64,000 bases of DNA from Stenotrophomonas indicatrix (GCF_002750975.1 NZ_PEJS01000002.1:124001-188000); one strand, 5' to 3'. Shown: positions 8,394 to 20,814, counted from the first letter of the stretch. The notes: generated by a model from the letters alone, not told the origin. Program-made: numbers and translations.

Positions 8394-9206
8394 ATGCCCG
8401 AACTGCCCGAAGTAGAAACCACCCGCCGTGGCCTGGCGCCACACCTGCAGGGCCGCCGCGTGCACGGGGTGATCCTGCGCCGTGCCGACCTGCGTTGGCC
8501 GATTCCACCGGAAGTGGCCGAGCTGCTGCCCGGCCAGCGCATCGAAGAGGTGCGCCGCCGCGCCAAGTACCTGCTGCTGGATACCGCCATCGGCAGCGCC
8601 GTGCTGCACCTGGGCATGTCCGGCAGCCTGCGCGTGCTGCCCGGCGACACCCCGTTGCGCGCGCATGACCATGTGGACATCAGCCTGGACAACGGCCGCC
8701 TGCTGCGTTTCAACGACCCGCGCCGCTTCGGCAGCCTGCTCTGGCAGCCGGCTGGCGAGATCCACCCGCTGCTGCAGGGGCTGGGCCCGGAGCCGCTGGA
8801 CGACGCCTTCGACGGCGACTACCTGTTTGCCCGCAGCCGCGGCCGCAGCGCGCCGGTGAAGACCTTCCTGATGGACCAGGCGGTGGTGGTCGGGGTGGGC
8901 AACATCTACGCCGCCGAGAGCCTGTACAAGGCGGGGATCAGCCCGCTGCGCGAGGCCGGAAAGGTCACCCGCGAGCGCTATCGGCGGCTGGCCACGGCAG
9001 TGAAGGAAACGCTGGACTACGCCATCACCCGCGGTGGCACCACCCTGCGCGATTTCATCAGCCCCGACGGCGCGCCGGGCTACTTCGAGCAGGAGCTGCT
9101 GGTCTATGGCCGCGATGGCCTGCCGTGCCCCGGCTGCGGCCGCCCGCTCAAGCACGCCATGATCGGCCAGCGGGCAAGCGTGTGGTGCAGTCGCTGCCAG
9201 CGCTGA
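8394..9206 (+). CDS. mutM: Formamidopyrimidine-DNA glycosylase
   Basis: This 270-residue base-excision repair enzyme removes 8-oxoguanine and formamidopyrimidines and then cleaves the strand by beta/delta-elimination. The N-terminus MPELPEVE places the catalytic proline at position 2. The C-terminus carries the zinc finger C245-x2-C248-x16-C265-x2-C268. Length is normal for the family. It seems to be monocistronic with its own short-leader promoter. The following sigma factor gene begins about 70 bases later. Confidence 0.97.
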   Translation: MPELPEVETTRRGLAPHLQGRRVHGVILRRADLRWPIPPEVAELLPGQRIEEVRRRAKYLLLDTAIGSAVLHLGMSGSLRVLPGDTPLRAHDHVDISLDNGRLLRFNDPRRFGSLLWQPAGEIHPLLQGLGPEPLDDAFDGDYLFARSRGRSAPVKTFLMDQAVVVGVGNIYAAESLYKAGISPLREAGKVTRERYRRLATAVKETLDYAITRGGTTLRDFISPDGAPGYFEQELLVYGRDGLPCPGCGRPLKHAMIGQRASVWCSRCQR

Positions 9207-9216
9207 ACGTCTTCAT

Positions 9217-9236
9217 GCGCTGCACACGTGCAGCGC
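9217..9236. repeat. Inverted repeat between mutM and the sigma gene
   Basis: A perfect 9-bp stem (9217-9225 with 9228-9236) has only two bases between its arms, 10 bases after the mutM stop. It could be a terminator or an operator. TATAGT follows at 9237 and may be a -10 box for the sigma factor gene. Confidence 0.45.
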
Positions 9237-9275
9237 TATAGTCCAGCCGACATCCGCTGCGGGGGAGCGTTGGCG

Positions 9276-9842
9276 ATGGACGAAGGCCCGGATATCACCG
9301 TATGGCTGGATGCTGCGCGCGGTGGCGACCGCGCCGCGCTCGACCGTGTACTGACCACCCTGTACCAGGAACTGCACAGCATGGCCCGGCGGCAGCTGGC
9401 CGGGCAGCAGGGACGCACCCTGGATGCGACCTCGCTGGTCCACGAGTCCTACCTGAAACTGCTGGGCAGCCGCGGTGCGGCGCGCTTCGAGGACCGTGCG
9501 CACTTCTTCGCCTATGCGGCGTCGGCGATGCGCAGCGTGGTCGTCGATTACGCGCGCAACCGGCTGGCGCGCAAGCGCGGTGGCGACCTCAAGCGGGTGG
9601 CCGAGATTCCCGAGAACAGCAGCAGCGGCGTGCGCCTGGACGAGGATCTGCTGGCCCTCGATGTTGCATTGGAACGCCTGCAGGCCGTCGATGCGCACCT
9701 GGCCAAGGTGGTGGAGCTGCGCTACTTCGCCGGCTTGTCCGACCTGGAGATCGCCGAACTGAGCCAGCGCTCGGAGCGCAGCATCCGCCGCGACTGGCAG
9801 AAAGCGCGGCTGTTCCTGCTGGCCGCGATGCGCAGCGACTGA
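9276..9842 (+). CDS. ECF-type RNA polymerase sigma factor
   Basis: This 188-residue protein has sigma-70 region 2 (LTTLYQELHSMARRQL through FFAYAASAMRSVVVDYARN) and a region 4 helix-turn-helix (LSDLEIAELSQRSERSIRRDWQKAR). The pattern matches the TIGR02999/Sig-70_X6 group of extracytoplasmic-function sigma factors. The ATG at 9276 is preceded by GGGGGAG at suitable spacing; the in-frame GTG at 9228 lies inside a hairpin and is less likely. No anti-sigma factor is adjacent. Instead a membrane Ser/Thr kinase gene follows after 18 bases, so its activity is probably controlled by that kinase. Confidence 0.9.
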   Translation: MDEGPDITVWLDAARGGDRAALDRVLTTLYQELHSMARRQLAGQQGRTLDATSLVHESYLKLLGSRGAARFEDRAHFFAYAASAMRSVVVDYARNRLARKRGGDLKRVAEIPENSSSGVRLDEDLLALDVALERLQAVDAHLAKVVELRYFAGLSDLEIAELSQRSERSIRRDWQKARLFLLAAMRSD

Positions 9843-9860
9843 GTCGCCGCCACCCACATC

Positions 9861-12326
<2,466 letters not shown>

Positions 12327-12374
12327 CGTTTGTCTGCCTATGATGGCCGACCTTCCCTTTGCTCCCGCGCCTGC

Positions 12375-13979
12375 ATGCAACGACGCGACTTCATCCGCAA
12401 TGCCTCCCTGGCCCTGGCCGCCTTCGGCCTGCCGTCACTGCCGGCCTGTGCGGCCAGCAAGAGTGGCCAGCTTGGGCTGCGCCGGCTTGGCCAGCCGCAG
12501 CCGTTCGATTTCGCCACCCTGAAGGGCCAGGCGCGCGCGCTGGCACAGGCGCCCTACCAGAGCCACAAGCGGGTGCTGCCGGGCAAGCTGGAGGCGCTGG
12601 ACTGGGATCAGTACCAGTCGATCGGCTACCGCCAGGACCATGCCCTGTGGGCCGACCAGCCGGGTAAGTTCCAGGCCAAGTTCTTCCACCTGGGTCTGTA
12701 CTTCCATTCGCCCGTGCGCATGTACGACGTGGTCGACGGCAAGGCGCAGGAACTGGCCTATGACGGCGCCGCGTTCAACTACGGCAAGAGCGGGTTGAAG
12801 AATGGTGAGCTGCCGGCCGACCTCGGCTTTGCCGGGTTCCGGCTGAACACGCGCAAGGACACCGACCGCGATTTCGCCGCGTTCCTGGGTGCCAGCTACT
12901 TCCGCGCAGTGGGCAAGGAAGGCCAGTACGGACAGTCCGCGCGTGGCCTGGCCATCGACACCGGCATGGGCAAGCCGGAGGAATTCCCAGACTTCATCGC
13001 CTATTACCTGGAACAGCCTGCGGCCGACTCGGACACCATCATCGTCTATGCGCTGCTGGATTCGCCCAGCGTGGCCGGTGCCTACCGCTTCGCCGTCACC
13101 AACGGCGATGTGCTGCTGATGGACATCGACAGCGCGTTGTACCCGCGCAAAACCATCGAGCGGCTGGGCATCGCCCCGTGCACCAGCATGTACCAGGTAG
13201 GCGAGAACGACCGACGCATGGGCTGGGACTGGCGCCCGGAGATCCACGATACCGACGGCCTGTCGCTGTGGACCGGCGCTGGTGAATGGATCTGGCGGCC
13301 GCTGGTGAACCCGCGCAACCTGCGCTTCAACATGTTCGTCGACCGCAACCCGCGTGGCTTCGGCCTGCTGCAGCGTGACCGCAACTTCGACCATTACCAG
13401 GACGACGGCGTGTTCTACGAGAAGCGTCCGTGCCTGTGGGTGGAGCCGAAGGGCGAATGGGGCGAGGGTTCGGTGCAGCTGGTGGAGATTCCCACCGTCG
13501 ATGAAACCTTCGACAACATCGTGGCCTTCTGGAACCCGAAGGAAAAGCCGCAGCCGGGCCAGGAACTGCTGGTCGGCTACCGGCTGTACTGGGGCGCACA
13601 GCCGCCGGCGCATACGCCGCTGGCCCATTGCGTTGCCAGCCGCACCGGCCTGGGCGGGGTGATCGGCAAGAAGCGCGAGTACTTCTCGTGGCGCTTTGCG
13701 GTCGACTTTGAAGGCGGCGAACTGGCCAGCCTGATCGACAAGGCCGACGTCGAAGCCGTTGTCGAAACCAGCCGTGGCCGGGTGGAGATCGTCTCGGCGC
13801 GGCCGCTGCGCGAGATCAAGGGTTACCGCGCGATGTTCGACCTGGTGCCGCCGGAGGGCAGCAGCGAGCAGATCGACATCCGCCTGTACCTGCGCAGTGG
13901 CGGCAAGACCCTCACCGAAACCTGGCTGTACCAGTACACCCCGCCGCCGGCTGGTGCGCCGGAGCGCACGCTGTACTGA
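12375..13979 (+). CDS. opgD: Periplasmic glucan biosynthesis protein OpgD
   Basis: This 534-residue protein of the MdoG/OpgD family acts on the backbone of osmoregulated periplasmic glucans. It starts with a twin-arginine signal (QRRDFIRNASLALAAFG), which is the hallmark separating OpgD from Sec-exported OpgG. The family pattern is evident in FDFATLKGQARALAQ, GKFQAKFFHLG and RNLRFNMFVDRNPRGFGLLQ. The start at 12375 places the RR motif at residues 3-4; an earlier alternative start lengthens the signal needlessly. A TATGAT hexamer at about 12342 may be its -10 box. No opgH is beside it. Confidence 0.93.
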   Translation: MQRRDFIRNASLALAAFGLPSLPACAASKSGQLGLRRLGQPQPFDFATLKGQARALAQAPYQSHKRVLPGKLEALDWDQYQSIGYRQDHALWADQPGKFQAKFFHLGLYFHSPVRMYDVVDGKAQELAYDGAAFNYGKSGLKNGELPADLGFAGFRLNTRKDTDRDFAAFLGASYFRAVGKEGQYGQSARGLAIDTGMGKPEEFPDFIAYYLEQPAADSDTIIVYALLDSPSVAGAYRFAVTNGDVLLMDIDSALYPRKTIERLGIAPCTSMYQVGENDRRMGWDWRPEIHDTDGLSLWTGAGEWIWRPLVNPRNLRFNMFVDRNPRGFGLLQRDRNFDHYQDDGVFYEKRPCLWVEPKGEWGEGSVQLVEIPTVDETFDNIVAFWNPKEKPQPGQELLVGYRLYWGAQPPAHTPLAHCVASRTGLGGVIGKKREYFSWRFAVDFEGGELASLIDKADVEAVVETSRGRVEIVSARPLREIKGYRAMFDLVPPEGSSEQIDIRLYLRSGGKTLTETWLYQYTPPPAGAPERTLY

Positions 13980-13988
13980 GTGATGCAG

Positions 13989-14011
13989 GGTGCCGGCTTG
14001 CTGCCGGCACC
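13989..14011. terminator. Terminator hairpin between opgD and the convergent gene
   Basis: A perfect 9-bp stem (13989-13997 with 14003-14011) has a TTGCT loop. It is located just after opgD and just before the end of the convergent Sel1-like gene. Confidence 0.65.
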
Positions 14012-14016
14012 TTGGG

Positions 14017-14736
14017 TTACGGCTTGCCCTCGGTTGCCGCTGGAGGTGGCGTCTGGGTCGGCAGGCCGACTTCCACGGTGCCGCGACGTATTTTCATCCA
14101 GTTCTCGTCCTGCCAGCGCTGATAGCGGTCTGGATCCCAGTACGTGGGATCGTAGAGGCGGTCGGCTTTGATGGTTCGGCTCACGCCTCCATCCATGTAG
14201 ACGATGTCGACGTTGTTGGACAGTGAGCCGGTCCGGCTCCCGGTCATCGCACGCTTGCCCCGCTGCAGCTCCGCGGCCAGGCGTGGGCGAGCCGCTGCAT
14301 CGCCGTACTCATCGCGCAGCCGCAGCGCCTGCGCTCGTGCGATATCGTGCTGTTCCAACGGCAGTGCTGCCCAGTACTTGTCGCGCAGCTCGAGCATCAA
14401 CGGGTATCCGCGCTCGGCCGCGACATCCATCCACGCAAAGGCCATGACCGGGTCGGCAGCACGTTTGACACCGTACCAGTACATCTCGCCCAGCAGCCCC
14501 TGCGCAGGCTTGTCGGCGTAGCGGGCAGCCTTGCGGAAGTTGTCCATCGCCGCTTCGGCGTCGCCGCGTTGCAGCGCATCCATGCCCCACTGCCGGAACT
14601 TCATGTCTGGATGCCCGTCCAGGAATCCGGCGCCAAGCAGTGCCGCATCATCCAGCGGAGCGGCGGGCCCCTGGCCGGAGGCGACGGCAAGTACAGGCAG
14701 GAACAACAGGGGAATCAACAGCAGGGCGGAACGCAT
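14017..14736 (-). CDS. Exported Sel1/TPR-like protein
   Basis: This 239-residue protein has a signal peptide ending near AVASG (residue 20). Residues about 45-130 contain paired helices in the Sel1-repeat style, e.g. AAMDNFRKAARYADKPAQG and LGEMYWYGVKRAADPVMAFAW. Such repeats mediate protein-protein contacts. The C-terminal third is charged and ends in a Pro/Thr-rich tail, without a known motif. GGAAG precedes the chosen ATG. The gene is convergent with opgD and is followed upstream by tdk on the same strand, 82 bases away. No specific role can be assigned. Confidence 0.75.
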   Translation of the reverse strand: MRSALLLIPLLFLPVLAVASGQGPAAPLDDAALLGAGFLDGHPDMKFRQWGMDALQRGDAEAAMDNFRKAARYADKPAQGLLGEMYWYGVKRAADPVMAFAWMDVAAERGYPLMLELRDKYWAALPLEQHDIARAQALRLRDEYGDAAARPRLAAELQRGKRAMTGSRTGSLSNNVDIVYMDGGVSRTIKADRLYDPTYWDPDRYQRWQDENWMKIRRGTVEVGLPTQTPPPAATEGKP

Positions 14737-14818
14737 GGCGGACTTCCAGTTCGGCAGCAGACGTTGCCGCAGCCTAGGCAGGTAGCCGTCCACTTGTAAA
14801 CGGCTGGATGCCATGCCG

Positions 14819-15439
14819 CTACAGCGGCAGCGGTGCCTGCGCCGGATCGATCCGCCCCTCGCCACGGGTGATCTTCTTGAACTCGGCGCGGCTGACCGAC
14901 ACGTAGCGCTCGTTGCCGCCGATCTCCACCTGCGGGCCGTCCTGCACGGCATGGCCATGTTCGTCCACGCGCACGGTCATGGTCGCCTTCTTGCCACTGT
15001 GGCAGATCGTCTTGATCTCCTGCATCTCGTCGGCCCAGGCCAGCAGGTACTGGCTGCCCTCGAACAGCTCGCCGCGGAAATCGGTGCGCAGGCCGTAGCA
15101 CAGCACCGGGATGCGCAGCTGGTCGACCACTTCGCTGAGCTGCCAGACTTGGCTGCGGCTGAGGAACTGCGCCTCGTCCACCAGCACGCAGCCCAGCGGC
15201 CCGTTGGCCTGCAGATCCTGGCTGACCCACTGCTGCAGGTCGGTGTCGCGTTCGAAGGCCATGCCGTCGGCGCGCAGGCCGATCCGCGAAGCGACCACGC
15301 CCGCGCCGGCACGGTCGTCCAGGCGCGGGGTCAGGATCGCCACGCGCATGCCGCGCTCGCGGTAGTTGTGCGCGCTCTGCAGCAGGGTGGTGGTCTTGCC
15401 GGCGTTCATCGCCGAATAGTAGAAATAGAGCTTGGCCAT
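14819..15439 (-). CDS. tdk: Thymidine kinase
   Basis: This 206-residue type II thymidine kinase phosphorylates thymidine for nucleotide salvage. It has the P-loop SAMNAGKT (9-16), the DEAQF box (88-92) and the lasso/substrate segment [13 protein letters not shown]. The zinc region is unusual: only one Cys remains in ICHSGKK, and the later [12 protein letters not shown] stretch has Ser where the E. coli enzyme has Cys. Structural zinc may therefore be absent. It is divergent from rep, with about 100 bases between them. A TACAAT box lies only five bases before the ATG. Confidence 0.95.
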   Translation of the reverse strand: MAKLYFYYSAMNAGKTTTLLQSAHNYRERGMRVAILTPRLDDRAGAGVVASRIGLRADGMAFERDTDLQQWVSQDLQANGPLGCVLVDEAQFLSRSQVWQLSEVVDQLRIPVLCYGLRTDFRGELFEGSQYLLAWADEMQEIKTICHSGKKATMTVRVDEHGHAVQDGPQVEIGGNERYVSVSRAEFKKITRGEGRIDPAQAPLPL

Positions 15440-15444
15440 CGGCC

Positions 15445-15450
15445 GATTGT
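15445..15450 (-). promoter_or_regulatory. Candidate -10 box of tdk (leaderless)
   Basis: TACAAT on the minus strand ends five bases before the tdk ATG. With normal spacing the transcript would begin within the start codon region. The -35 is weak. Confidence 0.4.
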
Positions 15451-15527
15451 ACGACGCCACCCGGCGCCGGCCGAAGCCGTTCAGCAAGCCCACCGGCCGG
15501 CGGCTGTGGCCGCCACCAACGCCCGCT

Positions 15528-15533
15528 ACAATC
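15528..15533 (+). promoter_or_regulatory. Candidate -10 box of rep (leaderless)
   Basis: TACAAT ends eight bases before the rep ATG and no ribosome site is seen. It is the mirror image of the arrangement at tdk in the same divergent spacer. Confidence 0.4.
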
Positions 15534-15541
15534 GCACCCCA

Positions 15542-17518
15542 ATGCACGGTCTCAATCCCCCCCAAGCTGCCGCCGTCCTCCACATCGAAGGACCGCTGCT
15601 GGTGCTCGCCGGCGCCGGCAGCGGCAAGACGCGCGTGATCGTGGAAAAGATCGCCCACCTGATCGGCTGTGGCCGCTACCCGGCCAAGCGCATCGCCGCG
15701 ATCACCTTCACCAACAAGTCGGCCAAGGAAATGCGCGAGCGCGTGGCCAAGCGCCTGCGCGAGCAGGATGCTGATGAAGTGACCATCTGCACCTTCCATG
15801 CGCTGGGCCTGAAGTTCCTGCAGATCGAGCATGCCGCCGTCGGGCTCAAGCGCGGTTTCTCGATCTTCGATGCCGATGACGCGGCCGCGCAGATCAAGGA
15901 CCTGATGTACGGCGCCAAGCCGGACGACATCGAGGACATGAAGAACCTGGTGTCGCGCGCCAAGAACGCCGGCCTGTCGCCGGAGCAGGCGATGGCCGCT
16001 GCGCGCAGCAACCGCGAGAAGGAAGCGGCCGGCATCTACGAGCGCTACCAGTTGCGCCTGAGCGCGTTCAACGCAGTGGACTTCGACGACCTGATCCGGT
16101 TGCCGGTGCAGATCCTGGAAGAGAACCCGGAGATCGCGCTGGCCTGGCGCGAGCGCATCGGCTACCTGCTGGTCGACGAATGCCAGGACACCAACGATGC
16201 GCAGTACCGCCTGCTCAAGCAGCTGGCCGGTGACAAGGGCAACTTCACCTGCGTGGGCGATGACGACCAGTCGATCTACGCCTGGCGCGGTGCCAACCCG
16301 GAAAACCTGCAGCAGATGGGGCGCGATTACCCGGCGCTGGAAATCATCAAGCTGGAGCAGAACTACCGGTGTTCCAACCGCGTGCTGCGCGCGGCCAACG
16401 CGCTGATCGCCAACAATCCGCACGAACACCTGAAGAAGCTGTGGAGCGACCAGGCCGACGGCGAGCGCATCCGTGTGTGGGAGTGCCGCAACAGCGAACA
16501 CGAGGCCGAGAAGGTCGCCGCCGAGATCGCGTTCGTAGCGCAGACGCGCAACGTGCCGTGGAGCGATTTCTGCATCCTGTTCCGCGGCAACTTCCAGTCG
16601 CGGCCGTTGGAAAAGGCCATGCAGCTGCTGCGCATCCCCTACCACCTGACCGGCGGCACCATGTTCCTGGAGCGCCAGGAAGTGAAGGACACGCTGGCCT
16701 GGCTGCGGCTGCTGGTGAACCCGGACGACGACACCGCGTTCCTGCGTGCGGTGCAGTCGCCCAAGCGCGAGGTCGGCGCCGGCACCCTGGCCAAGCTGGC
16801 CGAACTGGCCTCGGAAAAGGACATGCCGATGGCGCAGGCCGCCGAGGCGATCGGCGCGCTGCAGCAGCTGCCACCGCGCGCGGCCAACAGCCTGGCGCGC
16901 TTCACCGACATCCTGCGTGACCTGCGCGCGCAGACGCGGCAGATCAGCTCCGGCGACATGATCCGCAAGGTCGCCAAGGAATCGGGCCTGCTCAGCGAGC
17001 TGCGGCAGCAGGCCAAGGAAGAAGCCAGCTACCAGCGTCGCGCCAACAACATCGAAGAACTGGCGCAGTGGTTCGAGGGTGGCCCGCGTGGTGCCACCGC
17101 GGCCGATCTGGCCGGCCAGCTGGCGCTGTTGTCGCGCAGCGACAAGGACGAGGGCGGCAACCAGGTGCGGATGATGACCATGCACGCCTCCAAGGGCCTG
17201 GAATTCCCCTACGTGTTCATCGTCGGCTGCGAGGATGGCGTGCTGCCGCACCAGGTCAGCCTGGACGAGGGCAATCTGCAGGAAGAGCGGCGCCTGCTGT
17301 ATGTGGGCATCACCCGCGCCAAGATCCAGCTGTGGATGAGCTACAGCAAGCTGACCCGCAAGTTCGGCGAGCACGTGCGGCTGAAGCCGAGCCGCTTCTT
17401 CGAGGAGATCCCGGCCGAGGAGATCCAGCGCGATGGCGCTGATCCGGTTGCGGATGCGGCGCGGAAGAAGGAGCGGGCGACGGCGGGATTGGCGGCGATC
17501 GAGGCGTTGTTCGACTGA
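15542..17518 (+). CDS. rep: ATP-dependent DNA helicase Rep
   Basis: This 658-residue superfamily 1A 3'-5' helicase helps replication forks pass protein roadblocks. The motifs are in order: Q-motif LNPPQ, Walker A AGAGSGKT (about 23-30), [11 protein letters not shown] (Ia), DECQDTN (II), [13 protein letters not shown] (III), the LEQNYR region (IV), [18 protein letters not shown] (V) and [14 protein letters not shown] (VI). Length matches Rep (about 670) rather than UvrD (about 720), and no UvrD C-terminal extension is present. Walker B reads DECQ rather than DEYQ. It is probably monocistronic. Confidence 0.94.
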   Translation: MHGLNPPQAAAVLHIEGPLLVLAGAGSGKTRVIVEKIAHLIGCGRYPAKRIAAITFTNKSAKEMRERVAKRLREQDADEVTICTFHALGLKFLQIEHAAVGLKRGFSIFDADDAAAQIKDLMYGAKPDDIEDMKNLVSRAKNAGLSPEQAMAAARSNREKEAAGIYERYQLRLSAFNAVDFDDLIRLPVQILEENPEIALAWRERIGYLLVDECQDTNDAQYRLLKQLAGDKGNFTCVGDDDQSIYAWRGANPENLQQMGRDYPALEIIKLEQNYRCSNRVLRAANALIANNPHEHLKKLWSDQADGERIRVWECRNSEHEAEKVAAEIAFVAQTRNVPWSDFCILFRGNFQSRPLEKAMQLLRIPYHLTGGTMFLERQEVKDTLAWLRLLVNPDDDTAFLRAVQSPKREVGAGTLAKLAELASEKDMPMAQAAEAIGALQQLPPRAANSLARFTDILRDLRAQTRQISSGDMIRKVAKESGLLSELRQQAKEEASYQRRANNIEELAQWFEGGPRGATAADLAGQLALLSRSDKDEGGNQVRMMTMHASKGLEFPYVFIVGCEDGVLPHQVSLDEGNLQEERRLLYVGITRAKIQLWMSYSKLTRKFGEHVRLKPSRFFEEIPAEEIQRDGADPVADAARKKERATAGLAAIEALFD

Positions 17519-17573
17519 TCGGCGAACGGCGCAGCCCCTCGTGGCTGGCGCTCAACGCAGTGGGTTCGTGGTT

Positions 17574-17723
17574 GGCCGGGTAGAGGGACTGCGCAGGGGA
17601 CGCTGCAAGTACGTCCCTGTAAGCTCGGTCGCCGCATCCATGCGGCTCACGCCCCTGCGCAGCCCCTCTACCCGGCCTTGGACGGTTTCCTGGCGCGTCA
17701 GCCACGGAAAGAAAAAAGAAAAC
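17574..17723 (-). repeat. Long palindromic dispersed repeat, copy 1
   Basis: A 26-bp arm at 17574-17599 pairs with 17652-17677 with a single mismatch. The roughly 50-base centre contains a 7-bp hairpin (17631-17637 with 17640-17646). A tail at 17678-17723 holds an ACGGAAAGAAAAAAG stretch. An inverted copy lies at 29345-29495 with a nearly identical centre and related tail but a different arm sequence. The element fills the gap between rep and the acetyltransferase gene. Confidence 0.85.
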
Positions 17724-17785
17724 CAAAGGCAACGGCAACCGCGGGGGCTGAGGCACAATCGGGGTCTCTGGCTGGAGACCTGTCC

Positions 17786-18313
17786 GTGCACCCGATTGAA
17801 AGCGAACGCCTGCGCCTGCGGGCCATTGAACCGGACCGCGATGCGGCACCGATGCTGGCCCTGCTCAACGATCCGGGCTTCGTGCGATTCATTGGTGACC
17901 GCAACGTGCGTGACGAAGCGCAGGCGCGGGAGTACATCGCGCTGCGCGTGCTGCACAGCTATGCCTTGAACGGGTTCGGCATGTACGCCATCGAGCGGCT
18001 GTCCGATGGCGCCTGGCTGGGCAATGCCGGCCTGGTGCGGCGTGATGGCCTGCCGGGACCGGATATTGGCTATGCGGTGCTGTCGGAATTCGCGGGGAAG
18101 GGCTATGCCAGCGAGGCAGCGCGGGCGGTGTTCGCGCATGCACGCGGAGCGCTGGGCCTGCACGATCTGTATGGCATCACCGACCTGGACAACGTGGTGT
18201 CCGGGAAGATCCTGCTGGGCCTGGGCATGCAGGAGCGCGGGGTGATCCAGTTGCCGGGCATCGAAAGCGCCAGCCGCTTGTATGCCACGCCGGGGGCGGC
18301 GCAGGTCGGGTAG
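17786..18313 (+). CDS. GNAT family N-acetyltransferase (RimJ/RimL-like)
   Basis: This 175-residue acetyltransferase begins with the RimJ/RimL-type phrase IESERLRLRAIEPD. It has the acetyl-CoA region around IGYAVLSEFAGKGYASEAARAV, whose Q/R-x-x-G-x-G/A loop reads EFAGKGYA, and a C-terminal NVVSGKILLGLGMQERG helix. The acceptor substrate (protein N-terminus, antibiotic or small amine) cannot be inferred. The GTG at 17786 is chosen because TGGAGA lies at good spacing and the homology starts at once; the longer in-frame version runs into the upstream repeat. Its TAG stop codon is formed by the GTAG head of a SMAG repeat. Confidence 0.88.
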   Translation: MHPIESERLRLRAIEPDRDAAPMLALLNDPGFVRFIGDRNVRDEAQAREYIALRVLHSYALNGFGMYAIERLSDGAWLGNAGLVRRDGLPGPDIGYAVLSEFAGKGYASEAARAVFAHARGALGLHDLYGITDLDNVVSGKILLGLGMQERGVIQLPGIESASRLYATPGAAQVG

Positions 18314-18372
18314 TGCCGGCCGCTGGCCGGCATCCAGGCATCACCGGGTTGCCGGCCAGCGGCCGGCACTAC
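18310..18372. repeat. Facing pair of SMAG repeats (GTAGTGCCGGCC type)
   Basis: Copies at 18310-18332 (plus) and 18350-18372 (minus) face each other between two convergent genes. The first supplies the stop codon of the acetyltransferase gene. The pair likely also acts as a bidirectional terminator. Confidence 0.9.
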
Positions 18373-18385
18373 CGCATGCGGACGC

Positions 18386-19039
18386 TCAGCTGCGCAGTTC
18401 GGCCAGTTGTGCCTGCAGCTCGGCCACGGCCGCTTCCAGCTGGGCCACGCGCTCGGCCAGGCCCGGATCGGCCGCATCGCCGCTGCCACCGCCACTGCTG
18501 GCGTACTTTGCTGCCAACGCCGCGCCGTCCACTTCACCGCACAGCAGGTGCATGTAGCGGTCTTCGCGCTGGCCGCTGGCGCGCGGCAGCACCACCAGCA
18601 GCGCGCGCTGCTGCAGGCGCTCGACGGCGTGGCGGGCTTCGTCGATATCCGCAAACCGGTACAGACGCTCGCTGCGCGACACCAGTTCGCCCAGGGTCTG
18701 TGGCCCGCGCAGCAGCAGCAGGGCCAGCAGCACGGTCTGCTGCCGGGTCAGGTCCAGCGCGCTCTGCAGGCGGTGCTCGTAACGGTCGGCGCGCGAGGAG
18801 AAGTGCTGGCGCGCCAGGCCCAGGGTCTCCAGCTGGCGCAGCGCATGCTCCACCCCGCCGGCGCTCACGTTCATCACCGGCTCGCGGGCGGTCTTCTGGT
18901 TGGCTGCCGATTGCGCGGCGTTGACGGTCAGCGGGTAGGTGTCCGGGGTGGTGGCTTCCTTCTCCACCAGGCAGCCCAGCAGGCGCGCCTGTACGGCATC
19001 CAGCAGCGGAACGTCGGGGGTCTGGGCAGGGTCGGTCAT
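18386..19039 (-). CDS. YceH family protein (DUF480)
   Basis: This 217-residue protein has the DUF480 pattern: [30 protein letters not shown], then [11 protein letters not shown] and a second winged-helix unit ([25 protein letters not shown]). The family has two winged-helix domains and is widely conserved, but its function is not established. The C-terminus (about 185-217) is a coiled-coil-like helix rich in Glu/Gln/Leu. GGAAG precedes the ATG. The gene is convergent with the acetyltransferase gene and divergent from the e(P4)-type phosphatase gene, with 100 bases between the latter. Confidence 0.88.
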   Translation of the reverse strand: MTDPAQTPDVPLLDAVQARLLGCLVEKEATTPDTYPLTVNAAQSAANQKTAREPVMNVSAGGVEHALRQLETLGLARQHFSSRADRYEHRLQSALDLTRQQTVLLALLLLRGPQTLGELVSRSERLYRFADIDEARHAVERLQQRALLVVLPRASGQREDRYMHLLCGEVDGAALAAKYASSGGGSGDAADPGLAERVAQLEAAVAELQAQLAELRS

Positions 19040-19139
19040 GGCGGCTTCCGGAAGACAACGTGTCAACCGCCAAGCATAGCCGTCCCGGCGGCGCCTTTGC
19101 CGGTAAAATGGGCCGGTATATCTGATTGCCGGTGAATCC

Positions 19140-20060
19140 ATGCGTCGTCCCGTTTCCTTGTCCCTGACCCTGCTCGCCACTGCGGTGCTGGGCCTGTCCG
19201 CCTGCAAGCGCGTGGAAGCGCCTGCCGAAGCCGCCACCCCGCAAGCCCCGGCCGCCGCCGCCAAGGCCGACGGTGCCCTCGACGCGACCGCCAACGACAA
19301 CCTCAATGCCGTGCTGTGGATGCAGCGCGCGCAGGAATACAGGGCGATCACCGAGCAGACCTACCGTGCCGCCGCTGACCATCTGGACGTTGCGCTGAAG
19401 GAAGCCCACTGGGACGCGCTGGTGCCGGAAGAGCGTGGCAACGAGGCCAAGGGCCTGAAGCCGGCCGTGGTGCTGGACGTGGACGAGACCGTGCTGGACA
19501 ACTCGCCTTACCAGGCGCGCCTGGTGCGTGACGGCAAGGAATACGACGAACTCAGCTGGGACCAGTGGGTGGCCGAAAAGAAGGCCAAGGCCATTCCCGG
19601 CGTGGTCGATTTCGCCAAGGCTGCCAATGCCAAGGGCGTGACCCTGCTGTACATCTCCAACCGCGCCGTGCACCTGAAGGACGCGACCCTGGCCAACCTG
19701 CGCGAGCAGGGCCTGCCGGTGGCCGATGACAGCGTGTTCCTCGGTCTGGGCACCGTGGTTGAAGGGTGCGAGCAGGCCGGCAGCGAGAAGAACTGCCGCC
19801 GCCGCCTGGCCGGGCAGAAGTACCGCGTGCTGATGCAGTTCGGCGACCAGCTGGGTGACTTCGTGGAAGTGACCGCCAACACCAACGATGGCCGCGACGC
19901 GCTGCTGCAGCAGTATCACGACTGGTTCGGCGAGCGCTGGTGGATGCTGCCGAACCCGACCTACGGCGGCTTCGAGCCGGCGCAGTTCAACAACGATTAC
20001 GCGCAGTCGCGGCAGGCCCGTCATGACGCCAAGCGTGCCGCGCTGGACTACGCGCCGTGA
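19140..20060 (+). CDS. 5'-nucleotidase/acid phosphatase lipoprotein, e(P4) family
   Basis: This 306-residue HAD-superfamily phosphatase has lipobox LSAC (Cys22) and an Ala/Pro-rich linker. The nucleophile motif is DVDETVLDN (112-120), and YISNRAV provides the motif II Ser/Asn. The family, typified by Haemophilus e(P4), dephosphorylates nucleotides such as NMN or 5'-AMP at the outer membrane so that nucleosides can be taken up. TAAAAT at 19104-19109 is a plausible -10 box. Its stop overlaps the pyrF start (GTGA), coupling a nucleotide-salvage enzyme to pyrimidine synthesis. Confidence 0.92.
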   Translation: MRRPVSLSLTLLATAVLGLSACKRVEAPAEAATPQAPAAAAKADGALDATANDNLNAVLWMQRAQEYRAITEQTYRAAADHLDVALKEAHWDALVPEERGNEAKGLKPAVVLDVDETVLDNSPYQARLVRDGKEYDELSWDQWVAEKKAKAIPGVVDFAKAANAKGVTLLYISNRAVHLKDATLANLREQGLPVADDSVFLGLGTVVEGCEQAGSEKNCRRRLAGQKYRVLMQFGDQLGDFVEVTANTNDGRDALLQQYHDWFGERWWMLPNPTYGGFEPAQFNNDYAQSRQARHDAKRAALDYAP

Positions 20061-20782
20061 GCCGCGCCCCGCTGCCGCTGCGTGACGACGAGCGCCTGAT
20101 CTTCGCGCTGGACGTGCCTGACCGTGTGCAGGCGCTGGCATGGGTCGACCGCCTTGGCGACAGCGTGGCGTTCTACAAGATCGGCATGGAACTGCTCGCC
20201 TCCGGTGAGTACTTCCAGGTGCTGGACGAACTGGCCCGCCGCGACAAGCGCGTGTTCGTCGACCTGAAGTTCTTCGACATCCCGGCCACCGCTGCGGCGG
20301 TGATCAAGCGCCTGGCGCAGTGGCCGGTCAGCTACGCCACCATCCACGGCTGGCACCCGGCGATGATGGAGGCCTGCGCGGCCGCCAACAGCGGCGACAT
20401 GCGCCTGCTGGCGGTGACCGTGCTGACCTCGATGGGCCGCCCGGACCTGGCGCAGATGGGCATCGACCGCGAGCCGGTGGAGGTCGTGGTCGAACGCGCG
20501 CTGGCCGCGCAGGCCGCTGGCATCGACGGCGTGATCGCCTCTGGCCAGGAAGCCGGCCCGATCCGCGCCGCGACCGGCGCCGGTTTTTCGATCGTCTGCC
20601 CGGGCATCCGTCCCGGTGGCCCGGTCGGCGATGACCAGAAGCGCACGGTGGGTGTGGCGCAGGCGTTTGCCGATGGTGCCGATGCCATCGTGGTCGGTCG
20701 TCCGATCCGCCATGCGTCCGATCCGCAGGCTGCAGCACGGGCGATCCAGCAGGAAATCGCGACGGCTCTGGCCGCGCGCTGA
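20057..20782 (+). CDS. pyrF: Orotidine 5'-phosphate decarboxylase
   Basis: This 241-residue enzyme makes UMP from OMP, the last step of de novo pyrimidine synthesis. The catalytic Lys/Asp tetrad is visible in VDLKFFDIP (D69, K71, D74), with YKIGMELL upstream and the phosphate-binding CPGIRP and [11 protein letters not shown] segments near the C-terminus. The GTG start overlaps the preceding stop codon. A strong terminator hairpin follows 32 bases after the stop. Confidence 0.97.
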   Translation: MSRAPLPLRDDERLIFALDVPDRVQALAWVDRLGDSVAFYKIGMELLASGEYFQVLDELARRDKRVFVDLKFFDIPATAAAVIKRLAQWPVSYATIHGWHPAMMEACAAANSGDMRLLAVTVLTSMGRPDLAQMGIDREPVEVVVERALAAQAAGIDGVIASGQEAGPIRAATGAGFSIVCPGIRPGGPVGDDQKRTVGVAQAFADGADAIVVGRPIRHASDPQAAARAIQQEIATALAAR

Positions 20783-20814
20783 GCCCCGCCCCGACGGCGG
20801 TCACGCCGGCACCA

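Noticed and set aside
12330..12374. An earlier in-frame start for opgD
   Set aside because: It would place 15 extra residues before the twin-arginine motif and lacks a ribosome site.
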